From Pseudoduganella violacea (GTDB lineage Bacteria > Pseudomonadota > Gammaproteobacteria > Burkholderiales > Burkholderiaceae_D), in the NCBI RefSeq assembly GCF_014191875.1, contig NZ_JACHXD010000006.1:208955-272954 (forward strand): a stretch of DNA of 64,000 nucleotides. The letters run 5' to 3'. The notes under the pieces are model-generated. The model had not been told where the DNA came from, did no database searches, and saw only the letters and a program-made list of their open reading frames with translations. Made by a program: the position numbers and the translations under genes. The first letter of the stretch is position 1. Each line of letters starts with the position of its first letter. Of this stretch, positions 48,621 to 57,395 are shown piece by piece.

Positions 48621-50030
48621 ATGAACTTTTCCCAACTTTTGCTGATCCTGCGCGCGCGCAAGATCATTCTGATCACGACCTTGCTGGTGGTGGTGTTTGC
48701 CACCGCCGTGGTCAGCGCCCTGCTGCCCAAGACGTATAAGGCGACCAGCTCGCTGCTGCTGAATTACAAGGGCATCGACCCGTTGACCGGTCTGACCATG
48801 CCGGGCCAATTGTTGCCCGGCTATATGGCGACCCAGATCGACATCATTTCCAGCAAAAACGTCGCGCTGCGCGTGGTCGACCAGCTCAAACTGGCGGAAA
48901 GCCCGGCCGTCGTGGCCCAGTTCAATGAGGCGACCAAGGGCCGCGGCAATGTGCGCGACTGGCTGGCCGACCTGCTGCTGAAAAAGCTTGAGATCGAACC
49001 GTCGCGCGAAAGCTCGGTCATCAATCTGAGTTTTAACGGCAGCGACCCGCAGTTCGTGGCCGCCATCGCCAACGCCTTCGCCGAGGAATACCAGCGCGCC
49101 AGCATCCAGCTCAAGGTCGAGCCGATCAAGAAAGCCTCGGCCTATTTCAACGAGCAGACCAAGCTGCTGCGCGACAACCTGGAAGCGGCGCAGAGCCGGC
49201 TCTCCAAATACCAGCAGGAGCATGGCATCGTCAGCGTCGACAACCGCCTGGACGTGGAGAGCACGCGCCTGAACGATCTGTCGGTGCAGCTGGTGGCGGC
49301 CCAGGGCCAGGCCGTGGAAGCGCAGTCGCGCCAAAGCATGGCCAAGGGCCAGCGCTCGGCCGAATCGCCGGACGTGGCGACCAATCCCCTGATCCAGAAC
49401 TTGAAGATCAGCCTGGGCACGACCGAATCCAAGCTGGCCGAAGTGGGCCAGCGCCTGGGCCGCAACCACCCGCAATACCTGTCGGCCCAGGCCGAAGTGG
49501 ACAAGCTGCGCAGCGAGCTGCGCGAGCAGATGCAGGTGACCTCGAACAGCGTGGGCAATAACGCCCAGATCCTGTCCGAGCGCGAAGGCGCGATCCGCGC
49601 CGCGCTGGCGGCGCAAAAAGCCAAGGTGCTGGAACTGAACCGTACCCGCGACGAGATGAATGTGCTGCTCAAGGATGTGGAAAGCGCCCAGCGCGCCTTC
49701 GACAACGCCTCGCAGCGCTTCTCGCAGACCAAGATCGAGGGCCAGGCCGACCAGTCCGACATCGCCGTGCTGAATCCGGCCGTGGCGCCGCTGTCGCCGT
49801 CCGGCCCGCGCGTGATGATGAACACCCTGCTGGCCCTGTTCCTGGGCACTTTGCTGGGCATGGGTTTCAGCCTGCTGGCCGAGATGTTCGACCGCCGCGT
49901 GCGTTCGGAAGCGGATATGAGCGAGATGCTCGGCATTCCCGTGCTCGGCACGGTGGCGTGGAAAGCGCCAGCCCATCCGCGCTACCGCCTTATCAATTCC
50001 CTTTTGCCGCGCCAGCTGCGCTTGAACTAA
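48621..50030 (+). CDS. epsF: Chain-length determinant protein EpsF (Wzz-like)
   Basis: 469 residues with an N-terminal membrane segment (IILITTLLVVVFATAVVSALLP) and a C-terminal one (MMNTLLALFLGTLLGMGFSLL). The long periplasmic part contains coiled coils (about 190-390). It is the Wzz/BexC-type inner-membrane co-polymerase that sets chain length, without the fused kinase domain; that role falls to the next gene. It starts 29 bp after epsE. Confidence 0.92.
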   Translation: MNFSQLLLILRARKIILITTLLVVVFATAVVSALLPKTYKATSSLLLNYKGIDPLTGLTMPGQLLPGYMATQIDIISSKNVALRVVDQLKLAESPAVVAQFNEATKGRGNVRDWLADLLLKKLEIEPSRESSVINLSFNGSDPQFVAAIANAFAEEYQRASIQLKVEPIKKASAYFNEQTKLLRDNLEAAQSRLSKYQQEHGIVSVDNRLDVESTRLNDLSVQLVAAQGQAVEAQSRQSMAKGQRSAESPDVATNPLIQNLKISLGTTESKLAEVGQRLGRNHPQYLSAQAEVDKLRSELREQMQVTSNSVGNNAQILSEREGAIRAALAAQKAKVLELNRTRDEMNVLLKDVESAQRAFDNASQRFSQTKIEGQADQSDIAVLNPAVAPLSPSGPRVMMNTLLALFLGTLLGMGFSLLAEMFDRRVRSEADMSEMLGIPVLGTVAWKAPAHPRYRLINSLLPRQLRLN

Positions 50031-50033
50031 ATC

Positions 50034-50912
50034 ATGGGTGAACAGATGAACCAGCCTATCCACGCGCAATTTTCCGCGCCGGCCCGCGACTCCAGCATTG
50101 GCGGCCTGCTGCTCGAATCCGGCAAGATCACGCCGGAAAATGCTGAACGCGTGCTGCGCATGCAAAAAGAACTGGGCATCCGCTTCGGCGAGGCCGCGCT
50201 CAAGCTGGGCCTGGTGACCGAAGCCGATATCCAGCAAGTGCTGGCGCGCCAGTTTGACTATCCCTATCTGCAGCCCGGCGAAGGCAAGTATGCGCCAGAA
50301 CTGGTGGCGGCCTTCCAGCCGTTCAGCCCGCAGGTCGAGAAACTGCGCGCCGTGCGCAGCCAGCTGATGCTGCGCTGGTTCGCGCGCGGCCGCAAGGCGC
50401 TGGTGGTGGCCGGCGTCAATCCCGGCGACGGCGCCAGCCTGTTCGCGGCCAATCTGGCCATCGTGTTTTCCCAGCTCGGCGAAAACACCCTGCTGGTCGA
50501 CGCCAATCTGCGCAAGCCGCGCCAGCACGAGATTTTCCAGCTGAACAACCGCCAGGGCTTGTCCGACGTGCTGGCCGGGCGCGCCGACCTCGATGCGCTG
50601 ACGCGCGTGCCGTCCTTCCTCTCGCTGTCGGTGCTGGGCGCCGGCACGCAGCCGCCGAATCCGCAGGAATTGCTGAGCCGTACCAGCTTTGCCGCGCTCA
50701 ACGGCCAGCTTGAGCAGCAGCACGATGTGGTGCTGTACGACGCGCCGGCCCACACCGTGGGCTCGGATGTGCTGGCGGTGGCGGCCCGCGCCGGCGGCGT
50801 GCTGCTGGTGGCGCGCAAGAACCACACCCAGCTGGCCGATATCCATGCCATGAGCGAGCAGCTGACCCAGGGCGGCGCCCAGGTTGTCGGTTCGGTCCTG
50901 GTGGAATTCTGA
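50034..50912 (+). CDS. epsG: EpsG-like tyrosine-kinase-fold protein with degenerate Walker A
   Basis: 292 residues. Residues 20-80 form a small MshEN-type helical domain (GGLLLESGKITPENAERVL, LGLVTEADIQQVLARQF). The remainder has the BY-kinase/ParA-like fold of the EpsG family (AANLAIVFSQLGENTLLVDANLRKPRQHEIFQL). The Walker A lysine is missing: residues 131-135 read GDGAS where GDGKS is expected, and Walker A' reads LLVDANLR rather than LLVDADLR. There is also no Tyr cluster at the C-terminus. It may be an inactive scaffold of the export complex. ATG 50034 is chosen; ATG 50046 is an alternative. Confidence 0.9.
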   Translation: MGEQMNQPIHAQFSAPARDSSIGGLLLESGKITPENAERVLRMQKELGIRFGEAALKLGLVTEADIQQVLARQFDYPYLQPGEGKYAPELVAAFQPFSPQVEKLRAVRSQLMLRWFARGRKALVVAGVNPGDGASLFAANLAIVFSQLGENTLLVDANLRKPRQHEIFQLNNRQGLSDVLAGRADLDALTRVPSFLSLSVLGAGTQPPNPQELLSRTSFAALNGQLEQQHDVVLYDAPAHTVGSDVLAVAARAGGVLLVARKNHTQLADIHAMSEQLTQGGAQVVGSVLVEF

Positions 50913-51796
50913 TGAACGATATGGTGCGACGTAGCGCGCTTGCCGGACTGGCCCTGTCGCGCCAGGCGCTGTGGGAAGCGGGGCCGATTGCGCTCGGTTT
51001 TGCCTTCCTGCTGCTGCCTTCGCTGTACGGGCTGTTTACCGGCATCTGGTCGACCGAAGACCAGGCCCATGGCCCCATCATCCTGGCCTTGTCGGTCTGG
51101 CTGCTGGCGCGCAAGTGGCCCGCGGCCCTGGCCGCGCCGCGCACGGGCGGGCAGGGCGTGGGCGCCGTGCTGTTTGTGCTGGGCCTGTTGATGTATATGG
51201 CCGGCCGTTCGCAGCAGATCCTGGCCTTCGAGATCGGCTCCTTCGTCGTGCTGGCCGTGGCCATCGTGCTGATCAAGCTGGGCGGCGCGGCCTTGAAAGT
51301 GCTGTGGTTCCCCTTCTTCTTCATGCTGTTCATGGTGCCGCTGCCCAGCGCGGTGGTGGCGGCCCTGACCATGCCGATGAAGATGGCGGTCTCGTATGCC
51401 ACGGAAACCCTGCTGTTCTGGGCCGGCTACCCGATCGCGCGCAGCGGCGTGATCTTGCAGATCGGCCAGTACCAGCTGCTGGTGGCCGATGCCTGCGCCG
51501 GGCTGCAAACCCTGCTGACGCTCGAAGCGCTGGGCCTGTTTTACCTGAACGTGGTGCGCCACACCTCGGCCTTCCGCAACACCATGCTGGCCCTGCTGAT
51601 CATTCCGATCTCGTTTACCGCCAACGTGATCCGGGTGCTGACCCTGACCCTGATCACCTATTACTTCGGCGACGCGGCCGGGCAGGGCTTCCTGCATGGC
51701 TTCGCCGGCATGGTCTTGTTCATCAGCGCCCTGGTGCTGATCATCAGTCTCGATTCGGCATTGCAATATTTCATTAAGAGGCGGACCGCGGCATGA
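50912..51796 (+). CDS. xrtB: Exosortase B
   Basis: 294 residues with about eight membrane helices. The exosortase catalytic triad is visible: Cys195 (VADACAGLQTL), Arg241 (FTANVIRVL) and His262 (FLHGFAGMV). It cleaves PEP-CTERM tags and is thought to attach the protein to the cell surface. A WSTEDQAHGPIILAL motif near 45-60 is also typical. Its start overlaps the epsG stop and the epsI start overlaps its stop, so all three are translationally coupled. Confidence 0.94.
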   Translation: MNDMVRRSALAGLALSRQALWEAGPIALGFAFLLLPSLYGLFTGIWSTEDQAHGPIILALSVWLLARKWPAALAAPRTGGQGVGAVLFVLGLLMYMAGRSQQILAFEIGSFVVLAVAIVLIKLGGAALKVLWFPFFFMLFMVPLPSAVVAALTMPMKMAVSYATETLLFWAGYPIARSGVILQIGQYQLLVADACAGLQTLLTLEALGLFYLNVVRHTSAFRNTMLALLIIPISFTANVIRVLTLTLITYYFGDAAGQGFLHGFAGMVLFISALVLIISLDSALQYFIKRRTAA

Positions 51797-52476
51797 ATCG
51801 CTCCATTCTCATCAGCTGCATTCTCGGCGGCGCCCTGGTGCTGTCCAGCGCCGGCGCGCGCTACTTGACGCCGACCGTGAAGGTGGCCGACGGCCGCCCG
51901 CCGGTGGTGCTGGAGCAGGCGATTCCGAGCCGCTTCGGCGACTGGGAAGAGGATAAGCACCAGATCGGCGCGGTGGTCAATCCGACCACCCAGGCCGAGA
52001 TCGACCGCATTTATGCCCAGACCCTGGCGCGCACCTATGTCAACCGCAAGGGCGAGCGCATCATGCTGTCGATCGCCTATGGCACCGACCAGAGCGACAA
52101 TCTGTCCGTGCATTTCCCCGAAGGCTGCTATGGCGGCCAGGGCTTCGCGGTCGGCCCGACCGTGCGCGGCACGCTGCAAACCGGCGCCGGCACGGTGCCG
52201 GTGGCGCGCCTGACGGCCAGCTTGAATGGCCGCATCGAGCCCATCACCTACTGGGTGGTGGTGGGCGAGCAATCCGTGGACAGCTCCTGGCAGTTGAAAA
52301 AGGCCAAGCTGGCGTACGCGCTCAAGGGCCTGATTCCGGACGCCACCCTGATGCGCGTCTCGAGCATCAGCGCCGACAGTGAGCGCGCCTTTGCCCTGCA
52401 GCAGCAGTTCGTCAATGACTTGCTGGCGGCCCAGCCGCCGGCGGCGCGGCGCCACTTCGCCGGGCTGGGGCAATAA
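51793..52476 (+). CDS. epsI: Exosortase-associated protein EpsI
   Basis: 227 residues with a single N-terminal membrane segment (ILISCILGGALVLSSAGARYL) and a periplasmic domain containing FGDWEEDKHQIGAVVNP, IYAQTLARTYVNRKGERIMLSIAYG and FPEGCYGGQGF. This is the EpsI/DUF3485 family, found directly behind or fused to exosortases. Its exact job is not established. The ATG overlaps the xrtB stop by 4 bp. Confidence 0.92.
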   Translation: MNRSILISCILGGALVLSSAGARYLTPTVKVADGRPPVVLEQAIPSRFGDWEEDKHQIGAVVNPTTQAEIDRIYAQTLARTYVNRKGERIMLSIAYGTDQSDNLSVHFPEGCYGGQGFAVGPTVRGTLQTGAGTVPVARLTASLNGRIEPITYWVVVGEQSVDSSWQLKKAKLAYALKGLIPDATLMRVSSISADSERAFALQQQFVNDLLAAQPPAARRHFAGLGQ

Positions 52477-52492
52477 GTAGCGAAGGACGCTG

Positions 52493-54031
52493 ATGAAATT
52501 CCCGCTTTTCCGCCTGGCCGGCGCACCGGCCCGGCCGCTCGCCACGCTACGGACTCGCTTGCCGAGCCTGGGCCTGACGGCTGTTGTCTTGTGCTTGACG
52601 CTGCTGGCGCTGCTGCTGGGGGCGATCATTGCCCTCGGCTCGATCCAGATGACCATCACCTTCAGCGCCATGCTGCTGGCGCTGCCCGTGCTGTTCATGT
52701 TCAGCACGCGGCAATTGTTGCCGCTGTTGTTTGTGCTGACGTATCTGGTCCAGGGCGCGATGGTGGAGTTCCTGCACATGCGCATCGGCACCTGGATCAC
52801 CAGCGCCCTGGCCGGCTTGCTGCTGGTGCGCGCGCTGCTCGAGTTATTGCAGCTCAACCGCTTCAAAGAGGGGCGGCCGCACGCGGATAGCCGCCCGGCC
52901 ACGGCCGTGTATTTTGCCGGCTGGATTTATCTGGCGTTCTTCATGTTGAGCCTGTCCCAAGGCGAGGCCACCACCTTGCAGCGTATTTCCGCCCTGCGTT
53001 TCGCCATCCCCATGTTCGGTGTGCTGTTCGCCCTGTTCTGGTTCCGCTGGCCCATCCAGCGGCTGCAAATGATTTGGTGGCTATTGCTGGGCATGATCGT
53101 GCTGCAGTTGCCCTTGGTGGCATACCAGCACTTCGTCCTGGCCACGGCGCGGGACTGGGACTTGGTGACCGGGACGTTTGGCCACGGCTTGAGCGCAGTC
53201 CTGGTGCTGACCACGTTGGCAGCCATGGTCTATGCGCTGGCGCGCTGGCAGCATGGCGTCTCCAGTCACGTCTTGCCGGCGCTGATCGTGCCGACCGGCT
53301 TACTGATCTTGTTGCTGGGGGAGGTCAAGGCCATCGTGTTCTGGTTGCCGCTGGCCATCGTCATTGTGCTGCGCCGCCGCGTCTTGCGCAATGTGGGAAC
53401 CCTGATCATGTACGCGGTATTTGCTCTGGTGTTTGCGGTGGGGACTTTTAGCGCCTACAAGGCCATGTATTGGGGCGAGAAAGCGGTTGCTGGCAATACC
53501 ATCGAAGAAAAGCTTGAACGTACCGGCGGTTATTTCTTTGACGTGCGCCAGATGAATTTCCGCAACGGCGAAGTCAGCCGCGCCGCCTCACTCTACCTTT
53601 GGTATACCGATCCACAGCCGGGGGTGCCGGAGCGCCTGATCGGTTATGGTCCCGGCGCCAGTCTTACCAGCGCCGGAACCGGTAAAGGCGTGGTGGCGGC
53701 CCGCTATCGGACCTTATCCATCAATTCCACGGCGGTCACCCAGTTGTTATGGGATGTTGGCATCCTGGGCTGCATCGCTTTCCTCGCCTTCCTGGGCCTC
53801 GGGGTGGCGGCGGGATGGCGCTTCATGCAATCGGGCCGTGGCAACCCGCAAGAGCGGGCCATGGTCGATACGGCTTTGACCATGCTGGTACTCTACGGCA
53901 CGACGGTGATTTATAACCGCAGCCTGCTCGACGAACCCACCATGCAGCTGCTGTTCTTCTTCTGCCTGGGCTGTATCGTGCAGTTCTGGCGTTTCGGCAG
54001 CACCGCTGGCCGCCCGGCGGCGCATACCTGA
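52493..54031 (+). CDS. O-antigen ligase/polymerase-like membrane protein
   Basis: 512 residues with about 10-12 membrane helices and a large periplasmic loop (about 325-410, with GYFFDVRQMNFRNGEVSRAASLYLWYTDP). It resembles Wzy-type repeat-unit polymerases by topology and position between epsI and the glycosyltransferases; sequence conservation in this family is too low for a specific assignment. It probably polymerises the exopolysaccharide units at the periplasmic face. Confidence 0.78.
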   Translation: MKFPLFRLAGAPARPLATLRTRLPSLGLTAVVLCLTLLALLLGAIIALGSIQMTITFSAMLLALPVLFMFSTRQLLPLLFVLTYLVQGAMVEFLHMRIGTWITSALAGLLLVRALLELLQLNRFKEGRPHADSRPATAVYFAGWIYLAFFMLSLSQGEATTLQRISALRFAIPMFGVLFALFWFRWPIQRLQMIWWLLLGMIVLQLPLVAYQHFVLATARDWDLVTGTFGHGLSAVLVLTTLAAMVYALARWQHGVSSHVLPALIVPTGLLILLLGEVKAIVFWLPLAIVIVLRRRVLRNVGTLIMYAVFALVFAVGTFSAYKAMYWGEKAVAGNTIEEKLERTGGYFFDVRQMNFRNGEVSRAASLYLWYTDPQPGVPERLIGYGPGASLTSAGTGKGVVAARYRTLSINSTAVTQLLWDVGILGCIAFLAFLGLGVAAGWRFMQSGRGNPQERAMVDTALTMLVLYGTTVIYNRSLLDEPTMQLLFFFCLGCIVQFWRFGSTAGRPAAHT

Positions 54032-54063
54032 CATAAAGGAGCGGGCCCGGCCCGTGATTCATC

Positions 54064-54795
54064 ATGATTCCCAAGATTATCCATTATTGCTGGTTTGGTA
54101 ACGGCAAACCAAGCATCCTGCACCAGCGTTGCATCGACTCCTGGCGCCGGTTCTGTCCGGATTACGAGGTACGCCTGTGGAACGAGCAGAATTCCGACTT
54201 GGAGAATGCCTATTGCCGGGCGGCGATCGCCAAGAAAAAATGGGCTTTCGTTTCTGATTGGGTGCGTTTCGATGCCCTGTATCGGGAAGGTGGGATTTAT
54301 CTCGATACCGATATGGAGCTGATCCGCCCCCTCGATGGCGTGATCGACTACCCGAATTGCGTGATGGCGCGCGAGAGCCGCCGCTCCGTGGCGACGGCGT
54401 TTATCGCTTGCCGCGCCGCCGATCCGGTGATGGCGGCCGCGCGCCAGGTCATTTTGGCGGAACTGGCACCACGTAAGGTGTTTACCACTTCGCCGCTGAT
54501 CGTTGGCCGGGCTATCGACCTGGCGGGAGCGGCCAGCACCACGGTGCTGACGGAGAAGTCCTTCTATCCCTTCAACCCGTATGATCACGAGAATGCCCTG
54601 AATGCGCGCCAATTCATGTATTCCGATGTGACGGCGGAAACGGTGGGCATCCATCACTATGGCCTGAGCGCCGGCTGGGCGGACGGACGGCTGCAGCGGG
54701 CGGCGCGTCGCCTGCTGGGCAAGGCCGGGCTGCGGCCGGCCTGGCGAATCGCCTTCGACCTGTTCCCGCCCTCGACGGCGCTGGCGGCGCGGTAA
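54064..54795 (+). CDS. GT32-like glycosyltransferase
   Basis: 243 residues. MIPKIIHYCWFGNGKPS at the start, CIDSWRRFCPDYEVRLWNEQN, and the DXD-type metal/sugar-nucleotide site GGIYLDTDMELIRPLD (about 78-93) define the capsular polysaccharide/Och1-like group (Gly_transf_sug). It is expected to add a sugar to the lipid-linked repeat unit at the cytoplasmic face. Donor unknown. Confidence 0.9.
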   Translation: MIPKIIHYCWFGNGKPSILHQRCIDSWRRFCPDYEVRLWNEQNSDLENAYCRAAIAKKKWAFVSDWVRFDALYREGGIYLDTDMELIRPLDGVIDYPNCVMARESRRSVATAFIACRAADPVMAAARQVILAELAPRKVFTTSPLIVGRAIDLAGAASTTVLTEKSFYPFNPYDHENALNARQFMYSDVTAETVGIHHYGLSAGWADGRLQRAARRLLGKAGLRPAWRIAFDLFPPSTALAAR

Positions 54796-54798
54796 AGC

Positions 54799-55818
54799 AT
54801 GCCTGCGATTTCAGTGGTCATGCCGGCCTACAATGCCGCCGCCTTCCTGCAGGAAGCCATCGACAGCATTCTGGCCCAGACCTTTACCGATTTCGAACTG
54901 ATCGTGATCAACGATGGTTCGACCGATGCCACCGTCAGCTTGCTGGCGCAGCAAAGCGATCCGCGCGTGCGCGTGGTCGACAATGGCGTCAACCGGGGGC
55001 TGATCTATACCCGCAATCTCGGCATCGATCTGGCGACGGCGCCCTTCATCGCCTTCCTCGATAGCGATGACTTGGCGTTCCCGCAGCGTTTGCAGCGGCA
55101 GTACGATTATCTGCAGCAGCATCCCGAGGTCGATGCCGTGGGTTGCTGGTCGCAGCCCATTGATGCCGAGGGACGGCCGCGGCCGTACGCCTGGCGCTTG
55201 CCGGGCGATAGCGATTTCGTCAAGGCGACGCTGCTGTTCCGGGCGTATATCAGCACGCCAGCCTTCTTTGTGCGGACCGAGGTCATGCGCGCGCTGCGCT
55301 TTTCGCCTGAGCATGATCTGGCGGAAGACTACGATATGTACACGCGCGGCGTGCAGCACTACCGCTTCGTCAATCTGCCCGAAGTCTTGATCGCCATCCG
55401 CATTCACGGCAACAATATCACGCGGCTGAAAAAAGACCGGCTGGCGCAGAATATGAACGCCATCAGCGCCAAGCTGTTGCGGCGCCTGGAGATCGAGGCG
55501 AGCGAGGACGAGCTGCGCCTGCACCGTTATATCGAATGGCTGGACGAGGCCCCCGCCCAGGTCTTGCAGCGCAGCCGCGCGTGGCTGGCGCGCATCGTCG
55601 CGGCCAACCAGCGCTGCGGCTTATATGAGGCGCGCGCGCTGCGCCATGCTGTGGCCGAGCGCTGGTTTGCCGTCTGCAACGCCAACAGCCATGCCGGCCT
55701 GGGCGTGCTGCTGGCCTGGTTGCGCGGACCGCATTCCTGGGGCGGCGTGCTGGGGCCGCGCGACTACCTGAAACTGTGCGCCAAGACGCTGCTGGGCAGC
55801 CTGCGTCGGCGTGGATAA
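54799..55818 (+). CDS. Family 2 glycosyltransferase
   Basis: 339 residues. The GT-A domain starts with ISVVMPAYNAAAFLQEAIDSILAQTFTDFELIVINDGSTD, and AFLDSDD (about 92-98) is the metal-binding DXD. The C-terminal third is helical and does not contain membrane segments. Starts 3 bp after the preceding gene. It builds the EPS repeat unit; the sugar cannot be predicted. Confidence 0.93.
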   Translation: MPAISVVMPAYNAAAFLQEAIDSILAQTFTDFELIVINDGSTDATVSLLAQQSDPRVRVVDNGVNRGLIYTRNLGIDLATAPFIAFLDSDDLAFPQRLQRQYDYLQQHPEVDAVGCWSQPIDAEGRPRPYAWRLPGDSDFVKATLLFRAYISTPAFFVRTEVMRALRFSPEHDLAEDYDMYTRGVQHYRFVNLPEVLIAIRIHGNNITRLKKDRLAQNMNAISAKLLRRLEIEASEDELRLHRYIEWLDEAPAQVLQRSRAWLARIVAANQRCGLYEARALRHAVAERWFAVCNANSHAGLGVLLAWLRGPHSWGGVLGPRDYLKLCAKTLLGSLRRRG

Positions 55819-55827
55819 GGATTGTTT

Positions 55828-57126
55828 TTGAAGTCAAGTATCTTTAGTTTCCTCTGGCTGGCCAGCGAAAAGCTGGTGCGCATCTTTACCGGCGTTTTCG
55901 TCGGCCTGTGGATCGCGCGCTATCTGGGGCCGTCCCAGTATGGCGTCTACATGTATGCGCTGGCCTGGGTCGGCCTGTTTAACGGTATCGCCTGGTTCGG
56001 CGTCGGGGAAAACGTGATCCGCAACCTGGTGCGCAATCCGGGCAGCGATGACGAGGTGCTGGGCGCGGCGTTTGCCATCCGCCTGATCGGCTCCCTGATG
56101 GCCGGCACGCTGGCGGTGGCCGTCATGTATGTTTCCGGCCGGCGCGAGGCGGAGCTGCTGCAACTGGTCATTCTGATGAGTCTGGCCATTCCGTTTGCCG
56201 AAACCCCGGCCGGCATCTTCCTGTTCTTCCAAAGTAAATTGGCCATCGCCATGCCGGTGATGCTGCAAAACGGCGTGCGCCTGGCCGCTGCCGCGCTGCG
56301 CATCGGCCTGATCCTGGCCGGCTGCAGCCTGCCCTGGTTCGGCGCGGCGGTACTGGTCGAATCGGTGGGCATTTTCCTGGTCCTGTTTGGCTTGTATCTG
56401 GCGCGCGGCGGCCGCCTGTCGACTTGGAAATACAGCTGGGAAGGTATCCGCGCGATGATGATCCAGGGCACGCCGATCGCCATTTCCGCCTTGATTTCGA
56501 GCTTGGCGGCGCGCATCGACCAGTTGATGCTGGGCTGGTTTACCGACTTCGTCCAAGTCGGCATGTATGGCGCGGCCCTGCGCTTTTCGGAATTCTGGTG
56601 GACTTTCGCGCCCATCCTGATGAACTCGCTCTCGCCCAAATACATTTTCAATATCGAAGATCCCCAGCAGATGCAGCGCAATATCATGCGCATCAAGGCC
56701 GCCATGCTGGCCATCAGCCTGGGACCGGTGCTGCTGATCCTGCTCATCGGCGACTATGCGATTCCCTTGCTGCTGGGCCAGCAGTACGCGGCGGCCCTGC
56801 CCGTGCTGTATGTGCATATTTTCATCGCCGTGTTTGTGTTCTTCGATGCGCCGCTGGCCCAGTATTTACTGGCCGGCAACCGGCAAAGTCAGCTCATCTG
56901 GAAGTCGGTCTTCATGTTGGGCGTCAATGCCCTGCTCAATTTATGGCTGGTGCCGCTGCAGGGCGCGGTCGGCGCCGCGCTGGCGACATTGTGCGCCTAT
57001 GCTCTAACCTTGCTGGTATTTTATCGCCTGGTGCCGGCGTATCGGGATTTAGGGCAACTCCAGCTCGGTTCGCTGGCTTTCATCTGGCGTCTGGCGCGCG
57101 GCCGGGAACGCTGGAGAATCGGCTGA
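55828..57126 (+). CDS. Polysaccharide flippase (Wzx/oligosaccharide exporter)
   Basis: 432 residues with about 12-14 membrane helices (SSIFSFLWLASEKLVRIFTGVFVGLWIARYLGPSQYGVYMYA at the start is the usual polysaccharide-synthesis family opening). No ATG fits; TTG 55828 follows AAGGA at a good distance, while the TTG at 55822 lies too close. It should flip lipid-linked repeat units to the periplasm for the polymerase encoded upstream. Confidence 0.9.
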   Translation: MKSSIFSFLWLASEKLVRIFTGVFVGLWIARYLGPSQYGVYMYALAWVGLFNGIAWFGVGENVIRNLVRNPGSDDEVLGAAFAIRLIGSLMAGTLAVAVMYVSGRREAELLQLVILMSLAIPFAETPAGIFLFFQSKLAIAMPVMLQNGVRLAAAALRIGLILAGCSLPWFGAAVLVESVGIFLVLFGLYLARGGRLSTWKYSWEGIRAMMIQGTPIAISALISSLAARIDQLMLGWFTDFVQVGMYGAALRFSEFWWTFAPILMNSLSPKYIFNIEDPQQMQRNIMRIKAAMLAISLGPVLLILLIGDYAIPLLLGQQYAAALPVLYVHIFIAVFVFFDAPLAQYLLAGNRQSQLIWKSVFMLGVNALLNLWLVPLQGAVGAALATLCAYALTLLVFYRLVPAYRDLGQLQLGSLAFIWRLARGRERWRIG

Positions 57127-57395
57127 ACCTGCTTGAGATGCGACAGTCCCCGCACTGAAACAAATCCCGCCTTGGAGCGCTGCTGGCTTGCCGGTAAGAT
57201 GGGCTTCTTTATCCACGGCCACGGCGGGAATTTGCAGAAGGTTGCCACTAGACAACGAACATTGCTTTTGATTCGTGTATAGTACGGCCTGGTTCCAACT
57301 GCACGCTGATTTGACCGGATCATTGAAGGCGGCGGCCCGCGCGCGGCAGCGCGTGGGAGAGCATCCCCGATGCTGAGTTTTCATGGAGACTTCAA

